Assembly (NCBI GenBank): GCA_023393265.1
Contig: JAEWME010000307.1
Coordinates: 1-17,360 of the forward strand
Origin: Bacteroidota bacterium
GTDB lineage: Bacteria > Bacteroidota > Bacteroidia > Bacteroidales > Prolixibacteraceae
Length of the DNA: 17,360 nt
Direction of reading: 5' to 3'
Under the pieces are notes generated by a model, which made no database searches, had not been told where the DNA came from, and saw only the letters and a program-made list of their open reading frames with translations. Shown here piece by piece: positions 1 to 8,600 of this stretch; positions within the stretch are counted from its first letter, which is position 1; each line of letters starts with the position of its first letter. Made by a program: the position numbers and the translations under genes.

Positions 1-1693
1 CATCCAACCACAATTGTTTGTTCACGCTCAGCAAGTCGTCCATCAATGCAGCCTGTCCTTCAAGACCGTCGATGTTGATGTCTTCTTTTTTCGGAACAAA
101 ACCGATTGGAGTTTCAACAGCGTCAACGTTGCCCATTACACGTTCGATGATCCAACCCAATACACGGATGTTGTCGCCGTATCCTGGCCACAGCCATTTC
201 CCCTCAGAATTTTTACGGAACCAGTTAACATTGAATATCTTCGGTAATTTGGTTTTGTTGGGAGCGTTTTCACCGATGCTTACCCAATGTCCGAAATAGT
301 CGCCCATGTTGTATCCGCAGAAAGGAAGCATTGCAAACGGATCGCGACGAACACCGGCTTTCAGACCGATGGCAGCAGCTGTTACTTCAGAACCAACAAT
401 TGAACCCATGAATGTACCGTGATTCCAGTCGAATGCCTGGTAAACCAGCGGAACAGTACTTGGACGACGGCCACCAAAAAGGATTGCTGAAATCGGAACA
501 CCTGCCGGATCTTCCCATGCTGGGTCAACGCACGGACATTGGTTGGCAGGAGCGGTGAAACGTGCATTTGGATGCGCAACAGCTTCGCCTGAAGCCGGAT
601 CGTGAACTTTATTTTTCCAGTTGATTGTACCTGTAGGGCAATCCCAGCCGATGCCTTCCCACCAGATGTCGTTATCAGGAGTAACCCCAACATTGGTGAA
701 GATAGTGTTTTTATCGGCGCTGTGCATGGCGTTCGGGTTTGTCAATTCAGAGGTAAAAGGAGCTACGCCGAAGAAACCAGCTTCAGGATTGATGGCACGA
801 AGAACACCGTCTTTGTCGAATTTCATCCAGGCAATGTCATCACCAACAGTTTCCACTTTGTAGCCAGGAATTGTCGGAATCAACATAGCGAGGTTTGTTT
901 TACCGCAAGCGCTGGGGAACGCAGCAGCAATGTATTTCTTTTCGCCTTTTGGGTTGGTGATACCCATGATCAGCATGTGCTCGGCCAACCAGCCTTCGCG
1001 TTTCGCCATGGTTGACGCGATACGAAGTGCCAGACATTTTTTGCCGAGCAATGCGTTACCACCGTAACCAGAACCGTACGACCAGATTTCGTTGGTTTCA
1101 GGGAAATGAGAAATGTATTTATTGTCGATGTTTGGGGCACAAGGCCATTTAACATCCTGCTGTCCGGGCTCAAGCGGAGCGCCAACAGAGTGAATACATG
1201 GAATGAAATCGCCGTCGCCTAATACGTCGAGAACAGCTTTGCCCATGCGGGTCATAATTTTCATGTTCACAACAACATAAGCAGAGTCAGTTAATTCAAC
1301 CCCAATTTTTGCAATGTTTGATCCGAGTGGGCCCATGCTGAAAGGAATTACATACATGGTACGGCCTTTCATACAACCTTTGTATTTTTCAAGCATTTCT
1401 GCCTTCATTTCGGCAGGAGCTTTCCAGTTGTTGGTTGGACCAGCATCTTCTTGTTTTTCGCAGCAAATAAATGTACGGTTTTCAACGCGTGCCACATCAC
1501 TCGGGTCGCTGTTGAAACTATAACTTCCGGGGCGTTTTTTGTCATCCAGCTTTGTTGCAGCACCCGAAGCTACCATTTCGTCCAAGAGACGTTGGTTTTC
1601 TTCTTCGGAACCCTCGCACCAATACACTTTTTCTGGTTGGCAGATCGAAGCCCACTCATTAACCCAATTTAAAAGTTTGTTGTTTGTTGTCAT
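1..1693 (-). CDS. pckG: Phosphoenolpyruvate carboxykinase, GTP-dependent (3' end outside window)
   Basis: Cytosolic enzyme interconverting oxaloacetate + GTP with PEP + CO2 + GDP. The minus strand reads open for 564 codons from the ATG at 1693 and runs off the left edge. The family is usually about 590-620 residues, so only some 30-50 C-terminal residues are missing. Visible signatures are the P-loop with the GTP-class reactive cysteine (FPSACGKTNLAM, residues 259-270, Cys263), the metal-binding stretch VGDDIAWM (283-290), the early substrate loop around IPFSMGPLGS (116-125), and the aromatic-rich guanine-pocket region NVNWFRKNSEGKWLWPG (488-504). The start is preceded by an A-rich leader and a perfect TAnnTTFG-type -7 box (TATATTTG) 53 nt upstream; no strong Shine-Dalgarno is seen. 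It is divergent from pckA, an ATP-class enzyme for the same interconversion. Family assignment is very secure; the direction of flux in the cell is not shown by sequence. Confidence 0.97.
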   Translation of the reverse strand, partial: MTTNNKLLNWVNEWASICQPEKVYWCEGSEEENQRLLDEMVASGAATKLDDKKRPGSYSFNSDPSDVARVENRTFICCEKQEDAGPTNNWKAPAEMKAEMLEKYKGCMKGRTMYVIPFSMGPLGSNIAKIGVELTDSAYVVVNMKIMTRMGKAVLDVLGDGDFIPCIHSVGAPLEPGQQDVKWPCAPNIDNKYISHFPETNEIWSYGSGYGGNALLGKKCLALRIASTMAKREGWLAEHMLIMGITNPKGEKKYIAAAFPSACGKTNLAMLIPTIPGYKVETVGDDIAWMKFDKDGVLRAINPEAGFFGVAPFTSELTNPNAMHSADKNTIFTNVGVTPDNDIWWEGIGWDCPTGTINWKNKVHDPASGEAVAHPNARFTAPANQCPCVDPAWEDPAGVPISAILFGGRRPSTVPLVYQAFDWNHGTFMGSIVGSEVTAAAIGLKAGVRRDPFAMLPFCGYNMGDYFGHWVSIGENAPNKTKLPKIFNVNWFRKNSEGKWLWPGYGDNIRVLGWIIERVMGNVDAVETPIGFVPKKEDINIDGLEGQAALMDDLLSVNKQLWLD

Positions 1694-1745
1694 TTTTTAA
1701 GCGCTTTGTTTGATTATTAAGTAAAAACTACTTTGTCAAATGTTA

Positions 1746-1753
1746 CAAATATA
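1746..1753 (-). promoter_or_regulatory. Putative pckG promoter -7 box
   Basis: The minus strand reads TATATTTG, a perfect match to the Bacteroidota -7 consensus TAnnTTTG. It lies 53 nt before the pckG ATG, implying a leader of about 40-45 nt. No TTTG is found at the usual -33 spacing, so only half of the promoter is supported. Confidence 0.5.
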
Positions 1754-1933
1754 ATCAGGAAAAAACACCTTGCCATTTTTGTTTACATACCCTGAATCAT
1801 TTCTTTACAATTAATTAATCATGCGGATTTTTATTTTGTTGATTTTAAATTGTTGTTTATTAGATACTTGTGTGTTTTGTTTTTAGACCCCTTACATTTC
1901 AAATCCGAAATGATCTTAATTTAATATACCGCT

Positions 1934-1965
1934 TTTCCGGTAGGGTGTAAAATTGCCTACTTTTG
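1934..1965 (+). promoter_or_regulatory. Putative pckA promoter
   Basis: TACTTTTG at 1958-1965 matches the Bacteroidota -7 consensus TAnnTTTG perfectly. TTTC at 1934-1937, 20 nt upstream, is a three-of-four match to the -33 TTTG element. Initiation a few bases downstream would give a leader of about 45 nt before the ATG at 2018. The inverted repeat at 1927-1942 overlaps the -33 element. Confidence 0.6.
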
Positions 1966-2017
1966 ATCCCGATATAAAAAATCACTTGTTGAAATAGTTA
2001 ATTTATAATTACTTACT

Positions 2018-3613
2018 ATGAAAAACACAGATCTTTTAGTTTATGGCATTCATACCAATGCCGAAATTTTGCATAATCCAACTTACGAAGAATTATTTCA
2101 GGCTGAAATTGACCCATCAAATGAAGGTTTTGAAAAAGGGGTGTTGACTACAACAGGCGCAGTTTCAGTTGATACAGGCAAATTTACAGGCCGTTCTCCA
2201 AAAGACAAATTTTTTGTTAAAGATGCAGTAACAGATGAACACCTGTGGTGGGATGGTACAATTAACCGCCCTACAACTCCTGAAGTTTTTTCTCACTGTA
2301 AAGACTTGGTGACAAAACAGCTTTCAACGGCCAAAAAATTGTATGTGGTCGATACATTCTGTGGCACAAACGAAGACACCCGAATGAAAGTACGTTTCGT
2401 TATGGAAGTTGCATGGCAGGCTCACTTTGTGACAAACATGTTCATCCGTCCTTCGCATTACGAATTGGCTAATTATGGCGAACCTGATTTCGTATGTTTG
2501 AACGGTTCGAAAACAACCAATCCAAACTGGAAAGAACAAGGTTTAAATTCTGAAGTTTTCACTCTGTTCAACCTTACTGAAAGAATGCAGGTAATTGGTG
2601 GAACCTGGTATGGTGGCGAAATGAAGAAAGGTATTTTTGCCTTGATGAATTATTACCTGCCGTTGAAAGGAATGGCTTCGATGCACTGCTCTGCCAACGT
2701 AGGTAAGGATGGTGATGTTGCTATTTTCTTTGGTCTTTCCGGAACAGGAAAAACTACGCTTTCTGCTGACCCAAAACGTTACCTGATTGGTGACGATGAA
2801 CATGGATGGGATAACAATGGCGTATTTAACTACGAAGGTGGTTGTTATGCGAAAGTTATTGATCTTGAAAAAGATAAAGAACCTGATATTTGGAGAGCTA
2901 TCCGCAGGGATGCTTTACTGGAAAACGTAACAGTTAAAGAAGACGGAACTCCGGATTACACCGCTGCAGCTTCGAAAACTGAAAACACTCGTGTTTCTTA
3001 CCCGATTTATCACATCAATAAAATTGTTTCTCCTTCTCGCGCTGGTCATGCCAAAAAAATTATTTACCTGTCGGCTGACGCATTTGGTGTATTGCCTCCC
3101 GTTTCTATTTTGGACGAGAAGTCAGCTCAGTATCACTTCCTTTCGGGCTTTACTTCAAAATTAGCCGGAACTGAACGTGGTATCACAGAACCGGTTCCTT
3201 CATTCTCTCCGGCATTTGGTGAAGCCTTCCTGACTTTGCACCCAACTATGTACGCCAAAACATTGATTGGAAAAGCAAAAGAACACAATGCTAAAGTTTA
3301 CCTGGTAAACACTGGCTGGAACGGAACAGGAAAACGTATTTCGCTGAAAAATACCCGTGCTATCATCGATGCAATTATCGATGGCTCAATTGAAAAAGCA
3401 GAAACTATCCATGTTCCGATTTTGAACCTGGTGGCTCCAACTGCTTTGAACAATGTTGACACTGAAATTCTTGATCCGCGTAACACCTATGCTGATGTAG
3501 CAGAATGGGAAACCAAAGCAAAATCGCTTGCTGCCAAATACATCAAGAACTTCGAGCAATATTGCGATAATGACGATGCGAAAGCATTGATTCCTTCAGG
3601 TCCACAGTTATAA
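2018..3613 (+). CDS. pckA: Phosphoenolpyruvate carboxykinase, ATP-dependent
   Basis: Cytosolic enzyme interconverting oxaloacetate + ATP with PEP + CO2 + ADP. In many Bacteroidota it runs in the carboxylating direction during fermentation to succinate or propionate (family knowledge). The 531-residue length is normal for the ATP class. Motifs in order: the substrate loop GRSPKDKF (58-65), GTWYGGEMKKG (195-205) with the metal-ligand lysine region, the P-loop GLSGTGKTTLS (239-249), the metal site LIGDDEHGW (256-264), and NTGWNGTGKRISL in the C-terminal third. All key residues appear intact. The ATG at 2018 follows an AT-rich leader with no clear Shine-Dalgarno, usual for the phylum; a consensus -7 box lies 53 nt upstream and a good terminator follows the stop. 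It is transcribed divergently from pckG, so the organism has two PEPCK classes side by side. Confidence 0.98.
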   Translation: MKNTDLLVYGIHTNAEILHNPTYEELFQAEIDPSNEGFEKGVLTTTGAVSVDTGKFTGRSPKDKFFVKDAVTDEHLWWDGTINRPTTPEVFSHCKDLVTKQLSTAKKLYVVDTFCGTNEDTRMKVRFVMEVAWQAHFVTNMFIRPSHYELANYGEPDFVCLNGSKTTNPNWKEQGLNSEVFTLFNLTERMQVIGGTWYGGEMKKGIFALMNYYLPLKGMASMHCSANVGKDGDVAIFFGLSGTGKTTLSADPKRYLIGDDEHGWDNNGVFNYEGGCYAKVIDLEKDKEPDIWRAIRRDALLENVTVKEDGTPDYTAAASKTENTRVSYPIYHINKIVSPSRAGHAKKIIYLSADAFGVLPPVSILDEKSAQYHFLSGFTSKLAGTERGITEPVPSFSPAFGEAFLTLHPTMYAKTLIGKAKEHNAKVYLVNTGWNGTGKRISLKNTRAIIDAIIDGSIEKAETIHVPILNLVAPTALNNVDTEILDPRNTYADVAEWETKAKSLAAKYIKNFEQYCDNDDAKALIPSGPQL

Positions 3614-3638
3614 TATTACACTGATATACAGAATTAAG

Positions 3639-3670
3639 AAGCCATCCTTTGTGATGGCTTTCTTGTTTTT
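3639..3670 (+). terminator. Rho-independent terminator of pckA
   Basis: A perfect 8-bp stem (AAGCCATC / GATGGCTT, 3639-3646 and 3653-3660) with a 6-nt loop begins 25 bases after the pckA stop. It is followed by the T-rich tract TCTTGTTTTT. Stem, spacing and U-tract fit an intrinsic terminator and isolate pckA from the sigma-factor operon. Confidence 0.85.
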
Positions 3671-3794
3671 ATCGGCTGACAAACTTTCAGGAAGCAATCT
3701 TTGAATCATTATTTGTTTGCTTTTTACGAATTGTCAGAAATGATTTTGGAAGGGTAAATGCCAATTGGCAGCTTGTTCTATTTTATGAAACACA
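3671..3794. repeat. Intergenic inverted repeats upstream of the sigma-factor promoter
   Basis: Two dyads lie between the pckA terminator and the sigma-factor promoter. The first is a loose 7-bp inverted repeat, CTGACAA (3676-3682) and TTGTCAG (3731-3737), with 48 nt between the arms. The second is a 12-bp perfect palindrome, TGCCAATTGGCA (3759-3770), ending 24 bp before the -33 element. The palindrome has the shape of a dimeric regulator site; the widely spaced repeat may be chance. No gene is seen here. Confidence 0.45.
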
Positions 3795-3825
3795 TTTGAA
3801 CATTACTCAAATAACGCTATTTTTG
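3795..3825 (+). promoter_or_regulatory. Consensus Bacteroidota promoter for the sigma-factor operon
   Basis: TTTG (3795-3798), a 19-nt spacer, then TATTTTTG (3818-3825) is an exact match to the TTTG-N19-TAnnTTTG primary-sigma promoter of Bacteroidota. It lies 54 nt before the proposed start of the ECF sigma gene, implying a leader of about 45-50 nt. The operon's regulators are therefore probably made by the housekeeping sigma factor rather than only by autoregulation. Confidence 0.8.
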
Positions 3826-3879
3826 GACACTTCATTAAATACATCTGGATTGTTTTGATTAAACCGAAACTAAAATCTG

Positions 3880-4482
3880 TTGAATTTGGAGACTGAAGGT
3901 AAATATAAATTTGTCAGATTTAAGGAGAATCCAACTCAAGAATTATTTTCTGTTTTCTTCAATCACTATTTTACGAGATTGAATCAGTTTGCCACGACAA
4001 TCCTGAAATCGGAATTGCTTTCTGAAGAAATTGTACTCGACGTGTTTCTGAAATTATGGGAACGGCGTATGAAACTTAGCGAGATCAATAACATCGAGAC
4101 GTATTTGTACATTGCAGTAAGAAACAATGCGCTGAATGCCAGCAAAACTGAAAAGAAATTCCGACTAGATATGTTGCAGGATTCGGAAATACAACTGGCA
4201 GATTATAAAGCTCCGGTTGATAGTGAAATTATTGAAAATGAAATGTTTGTGATGTTGAATGAGGCTGTTGCTCAGCTTCCGGCTCAATGCAAAATTGTGT
4301 TTAAATTAATCAGAGAAGACGGATTAAACAGAAATGAAGTGGCCCAGATCTTGAATATATCCGTAAAAACGGTTGACAATCAGGTAGCCATTGCCATAAA
4401 AAAGATTGCCAGACAGCTCAATATCGACCTTTCCAATCCCGGGAAATCACAAGTTTTGACTACTTTTTTGCTTACGCTTTAA
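3880..4482 (+). CDS. ECF RNA polymerase sigma factor (Bacteroidetes SusC-associated type)
   Basis: A 200-residue extracytoplasmic-function sigma factor that directs RNA polymerase to target promoters once released from its anti-sigma partner. Region 2 spans about residues 21-90, including SEEIVLDVFLKLWERR (48-63) for core and -10 binding. Region 4 spans about 125-180, with the helix-turn-helix LNRNEVAQILNISVKTVDNQ (149-168). Start choice: an in-frame stop lies at 3871-3873 and there is no ATG or GTG before region 2, so the TTG at 3880 (or the TTG at 3886) must be used. The consensus promoter 54 nt upstream agrees. The next gene, 122 nt downstream, is its FecR anti-sigma, followed by susC and susD; this order is the standard carbohydrate- or siderophore-type signalling cassette in this phylum. 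The target promoter is probably the susC/susD part of the cluster (inference). Confidence 0.93.
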   Translation: MNLETEGKYKFVRFKENPTQELFSVFFNHYFTRLNQFATTILKSELLSEEIVLDVFLKLWERRMKLSEINNIETYLYIAVRNNALNASKTEKKFRLDMLQDSEIQLADYKAPVDSEIIENEMFVMLNEAVAQLPAQCKIVFKLIREDGLNRNEVAQILNISVKTVDNQVAIAIKKIARQLNIDLSNPGKSQVLTTFLLTL

Positions 4483-4604
4483 TCAATTATATTCCTGCTA
4501 TTTCTACCGGGTTGGGATTTTCTTGTAAAAAAATCAAATTTTCTTTGGGGAAATTGAATGAAAAGTTTGTCCTTAATCCGATGAATTAAGACAATGAACA
4601 GGAC

Positions 4605-5588
4605 ATGAAGAAGGATATCTCAATTGTATTTGCACGCATATTACTCAAAAATGCTGGAAAAGAAGATGTTAAAACATTTACCAAATGGAAAAATGATTCG
4701 GATCAAAACAGCAGGTTTGCTGAAAATTTCGAGAAATTTTGGAATGAAAAGACTGAAGAAAAATCTTCCGGGCATTTAAATGCTGCTCGCGAAAGATTGC
4801 TGTCGAGGTTAAATATGAATGCGCGTGAAGCAACGTCACGATCGTTTAATTTTTACCTTTTCAGGATTGCTGCTTCAGTCGCAATTCTTCTGAGCCTCAC
4901 ATTCATGCTGTATAAACTAAATGAAATCAATCACCTCTATAAAAATAACTGGGTCGAAATTTCAACCGAACCAGGACAGCAAAGCAAGGTAATTCTTTCT
5001 GACGGGAGCCTGGTTTGGCTGAATGCGGAGACTGTGCTGAAATATGCTCCCAACAAGAAAGAAAGACGCGTTATCCTTGATGGCGAGGCTTATTTCGAAG
5101 TAAATCACTCGGCTGACTACCCATTTGTAGTGGAAGCTGGTGATGTAAAAGTCCGCGTCATGGGTACTAAATTCAATGTATCTCATTACGCCAATTCCAA
5201 TATTACCGAAACTTCTCTTTTGTCAGGGAAAGTGGCCATGACTTTTGAGAAAAGCAAACAATCGTTCGAATTAACTCCGGGAGAAAAAGCAACCTACAAC
5301 ATCGATAAACATTCGCTGGTAAAAACAAAAGTTGATGTAGCAAAAGAAGTACAATGGCGGCAAAATGTTCTATATTTTGACAATGAGCCATTTGATGAGT
5401 TAATTCTCAAATTGGAAAAATATTATGCCGTGAAATTTATCTACGATAAAGAAGCTTTCAAAAACATTCATTATACAGGAACAATCGATAACCTAAGTAT
5501 TAATAAAGTTCTGGAATACATAAACTTTACAATTCCGGTAAGTTATCAGATCGATAACAAAGTCATTAAACTAAAGCCTAAAAAGTGA
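4605..5588 (+). CDS. FecR-family anti-sigma factor, inner membrane
   Basis: A 327-residue single-pass regulator that holds the ECF sigma factor until the outer-membrane transporter signals. The N-terminal 80 residues are cytoplasmic and would bind sigma. A membrane helix lies at about 85-104 (FRIAASVAILLSLTFMLYKL). The periplasmic FecR domain follows at about 116-212, with PGQQSKVILSDGSLVWLN (123-140), GEAYFEV (160-166) and GTKFNV (187-192). A C-terminal DUF4974-like domain (about 258-324) should meet the STN domain of the partner SusC. The ATG at 4605 has AGGA two bases upstream. No consensus -7 box is seen in the 122-nt gap after the sigma gene, so co-transcription is likely. The stop is followed 92 nt later by the susC ATG, with a strong hairpin between. 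Confidence 0.94.
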   Translation: MKKDISIVFARILLKNAGKEDVKTFTKWKNDSDQNSRFAENFEKFWNEKTEEKSSGHLNAARERLLSRLNMNAREATSRSFNFYLFRIAASVAILLSLTFMLYKLNEINHLYKNNWVEISTEPGQQSKVILSDGSLVWLNAETVLKYAPNKKERRVILDGEAYFEVNHSADYPFVVEAGDVKVRVMGTKFNVSHYANSNITETSLLSGKVAMTFEKSKQSFELTPGEKATYNIDKHSLVKTKVDVAKEVQWRQNVLYFDNEPFDELILKLEKYYAVKFIYDKEAFKNIHYTGTIDNLSINKVLEYINFTIPVSYQIDNKVIKLKPKK

Positions 5589-5603
5589 GATCGCATAAAA
5601 ATA

Positions 5604-5640
5604 GAAAAGTGATACTCGCGCCAACGATATATCACTTTTC
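5604..5640 (+). promoter_or_regulatory. 11-bp perfect hairpin between fecR and susC
   Basis: GAAAAGTGATA (5604-5614) and TATCACTTTTC (5630-5640) form a perfect 11-bp stem around a 15-nt loop, 15 nt after the fecR stop and 40 nt before the susC ATG. The following bases are T-rich but not a clean U-tract (CGTTTAATTCTGATTTT). It could be an attenuator or partial terminator separating low regulator output from high transporter output, an mRNA-stabilising 5' end for susC, or a DNA dyad for a regulator. Sequence alone does not decide. Confidence 0.6.
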
Positions 5641-5680
5641 GTTTAATTCTGATTTTAAATTCATAAACCTTTTCAAAACT

Positions 5681-8600
5681 ATGAAAAAATGTCGAACAAG
5701 TGTCTTTCCGGAGAGAACCGGATTGACTAAGTTATTTAGAGTTATGAGGCTCACGGCCTTTTGGATTTTCCTGATGGTGCTCGAAACGGCTGCATCCGGA
5801 CACGCACAGTCGACAAAAATCACTGTGAAAATCGAAAATGGCACGTTGAGTGAAATTTTCAAAAAGATCGAGGAACTTTCCGATTATCGCTTTTTCTACC
5901 AGAAAGAGCAGGTACAGGACGTGAAGCGAAAAACGGTTGAAGTAACCAATGAAGACATCTCAAATTTGGTAGCTGACCTTCTCGAAGGTACTGGTTTGGC
6001 TTATAAAGTAGCCGAACGGGATATTATTATCTTCCCAAAATCGGGCGCCGGCAATCTTTCCGGAAACGTTAGCCAGCAACCACACGCTGTTACAGGAAGG
6101 GTTACTGATGAATCTGGTGCACCCTTGCCCGGAGTTACAGTCGCCATCAAAGGAACGACGCTGGGAATAATCACCGATTTAGACGGCAAATACTCGCTGA
6201 CAAATGTCTCGGACAAAGCAATCTTGCAATTTTCATTTATGGGAATGATACCTCAACAGGTTACAGTTGGTAATCAGGCCAGCGTCAATGTTGTAATGAA
6301 ACAAGCTGTAATTGAGATTGAAGAAGCTATTGTTGTTGGTTATGGTTCTCTACAGAAAAAGCAAGTAACCAGTTCCATTACATCGCTCACCACCCGGGAT
6401 CTGCCTCAGGGTGTTGGTGGTGCTTCTATTGCTACGGCGCTACAAGGTAAAGTTGGCGGACTTGTAATGTCGGGTACCGAAAGTCCTAATTCAGGAAATA
6501 CCTTTCAGTTGCGCGGTATGGCATCAATCAATGCTTCCCGCTCTCCGTTGATTGTAATCGACGGAATGCCCGGTGGCGACATCCGTACGCTTGTTCAGGA
6601 GGAAATTCAGTCTATCGATGTTTTGAAAGATGCTTCGGCCGGTGCTATTTATGGTACCCGTGCAACAGGAGGGGTTATTCTCATCACAACCAAGGCTGCC
6701 AAGGCTGGTGCCCTGAAGATGAATTATACTTCCGAAGTATTGTTTAAACAGCCATTTGGAAAACCTGACCTGCTTAATGCTGCCGACTATATTGCTACTT
6801 ATGCAGGAGCTAAAAATGATGAAGGCCACGACACCGATTGGTGGGACGAGGCAATGAATGATAACCCGACTTCGAACCGTCATGTTTTGACCATTCAGGG
6901 TGGATCTGAATTTGCCAGAATATATGCAACAACCATGTACGACGATAATCGCGGCGTTTTAAGAGGCGACAACCGAAAAGACTATTCGGGCCGTATCAAT
7001 GCCGATTTCAAATTACTCGATGGTTGGCTCGACGTCAGTACGCACGTTAGTTACCGCCAGGCACTTCGCACACAGAATAAACCTTCGATCGAGGGCATCA
7101 TGCGTGCCAATCCAACGCAGGCTGTTTACGATCCAACCAGCCAAACAGGTTGGAATATCTGGACTACCGGCGATAACACCGAAATGAATGAAATCGGGGA
7201 AGCTGCACTCAAAACAGACGAAGGGCTCGACAAATGGTTTCGTCCCGATGTGTCGCTAAAGTTGAATATTCTGCCAATCAAAGGCCTGTCGTACCGCCAT
7301 ACAATTGCCTACGAAAACAGGCAGTGGGAACGACATTTTTACCGGTCGATGTTTTCGCGCGAAGAGATAAGGGCAGGGCGAAAAGGTTGGGCCGATCTGG
7401 ATTTCAGCAAAACTGAATTGCTAAATACAGATGGATACCTTTCGTATGTGAATGAGTTTGGAAAGAATTCGTTCAATGCTGTTGGCGGTTGCAGTTATTT
7501 CGAACAAAACGGCGAATCATTTTCTGCCGCAAACGGACAGTTTACCAACGACCTCGTTAAATTCTGGAATCTTGGAGAGGGATCATGGTTGAAAGAAGGT
7601 TTCGCTGAAATGAGTTCATCAAAAAGCATCACGCAGCGTCTATTCGCTTATTTTGGCCGAATCAACTTTTCATACGACGACAAATATATGGCAACCGCTT
7701 CGGTTCGTCGCGAGGGTTCGAGCAAATTTGCAGCAAACAACCGCTGGGGAACATTCTGGTCGGCATCTGCCGGCTGGCGCTTGTCTAAAGAATCTTTCAT
7801 GCAGGATATTTCATGGGTCGACGACCTTAAACTTCGCCTTGCCTACGGGGTAACCGGAAATGAAGGTTTCTCCGCCGATTACGCCGCCAAAATGTATGGA
7901 TCAGACACACGTTGGCTTTTACCCGATGGAACCTGGGCTTATTCATACGGCGTTACCAAAAACGTGAACGACGTGCTGGGTTGGGAAGAAAAACATGAAT
8001 GGAACCTTGGTTTGGATTTCTCGGTATTGAATAATCGCGTTTATGGCAAATTCGATTTATACCGCCGCTCGATAAAAGGTCTTATATATAATGTTCAGGT
8101 TCCACAGCCGCCAAACACCGAGTCGGAAATGTACAAAAACATTGGTACGATGGAGAACAAGGGATGGGAACTCGAAGTTGGCGCTGATGTGGTGAAGAAC
8201 AAAAAATGGAGCTACAATACTTCACTCAATCTGAGTCATAACAAAACCATCATCGGATCGCTTTGGGGTAACCAAACGTTCATCAACGGCGATTACATTA
8301 ATAACTGGGTCGAATACGCTCACCGCATTGAAGAGGGCGTAGAAGTGGGCAGTTTCTTCCTGTATCGCTATGCAGGAATCAGTGAAGACGGTAAAATTCA
8401 GGTTTTCGACAAAGACAACAATATCATTGTGTCGGACGATGCCAAAGTCGACGATCGCGTTTACCAGAAAAGTTTCATGCCGAAGATTATTGCCGGATGG
8501 TCTCACAACCTGAATTACAAAAACTGGTCGTTCAGCGCTACACTTACTAGTTGGATTGATTACGACTTATACAACGGCATCGAACTGGAATATGGTTTGA

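Larger units (their letters stand above)
1694..2017. promoter_or_regulatory. Divergent pckG/pckA intergenic control region
   Basis: This 324-bp AT-rich gap contains no plausible gene. It carries a perfect -7 box in each direction (1746-1753 minus; 1958-1965 plus). Two inverted repeats sit on the pckA side: CATTTC-6 nt-GAAATG (1895-1912) and TACCG-6 nt-CGGTA (1927-1942). The second overlaps the expected -33 position of the pckA promoter, where a regulator could act. Between about 1780 and 1890 I see only AT-rich sequence without recognisable structure. That the repeats are operators is inference. Confidence 0.6.

Noticed and set aside
602..1015. Plus-strand open frame inside the pckG gene
   Set aside because: It lies opposite a strongly conserved enzyme and its translation shows no recognisable domain; treated as an antisense shadow.
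4568..4605. Possible pairing of TGTCCT (4568-4573) with the AGGACA at the fecR start, and a CTTAAT/ATTAAG mini-hairpin between
   Set aside because: Only 6 bp with a long AT-rich interval; too weak to claim ribosome-site sequestration.
5585..5680. In-frame extension of susC to a GTG overlapping the fecR stop
   Set aside because: The extension adds 32 residues ahead of an evident signal peptide and crosses the 11-bp hairpin; the ATG at 5681 is the better start.
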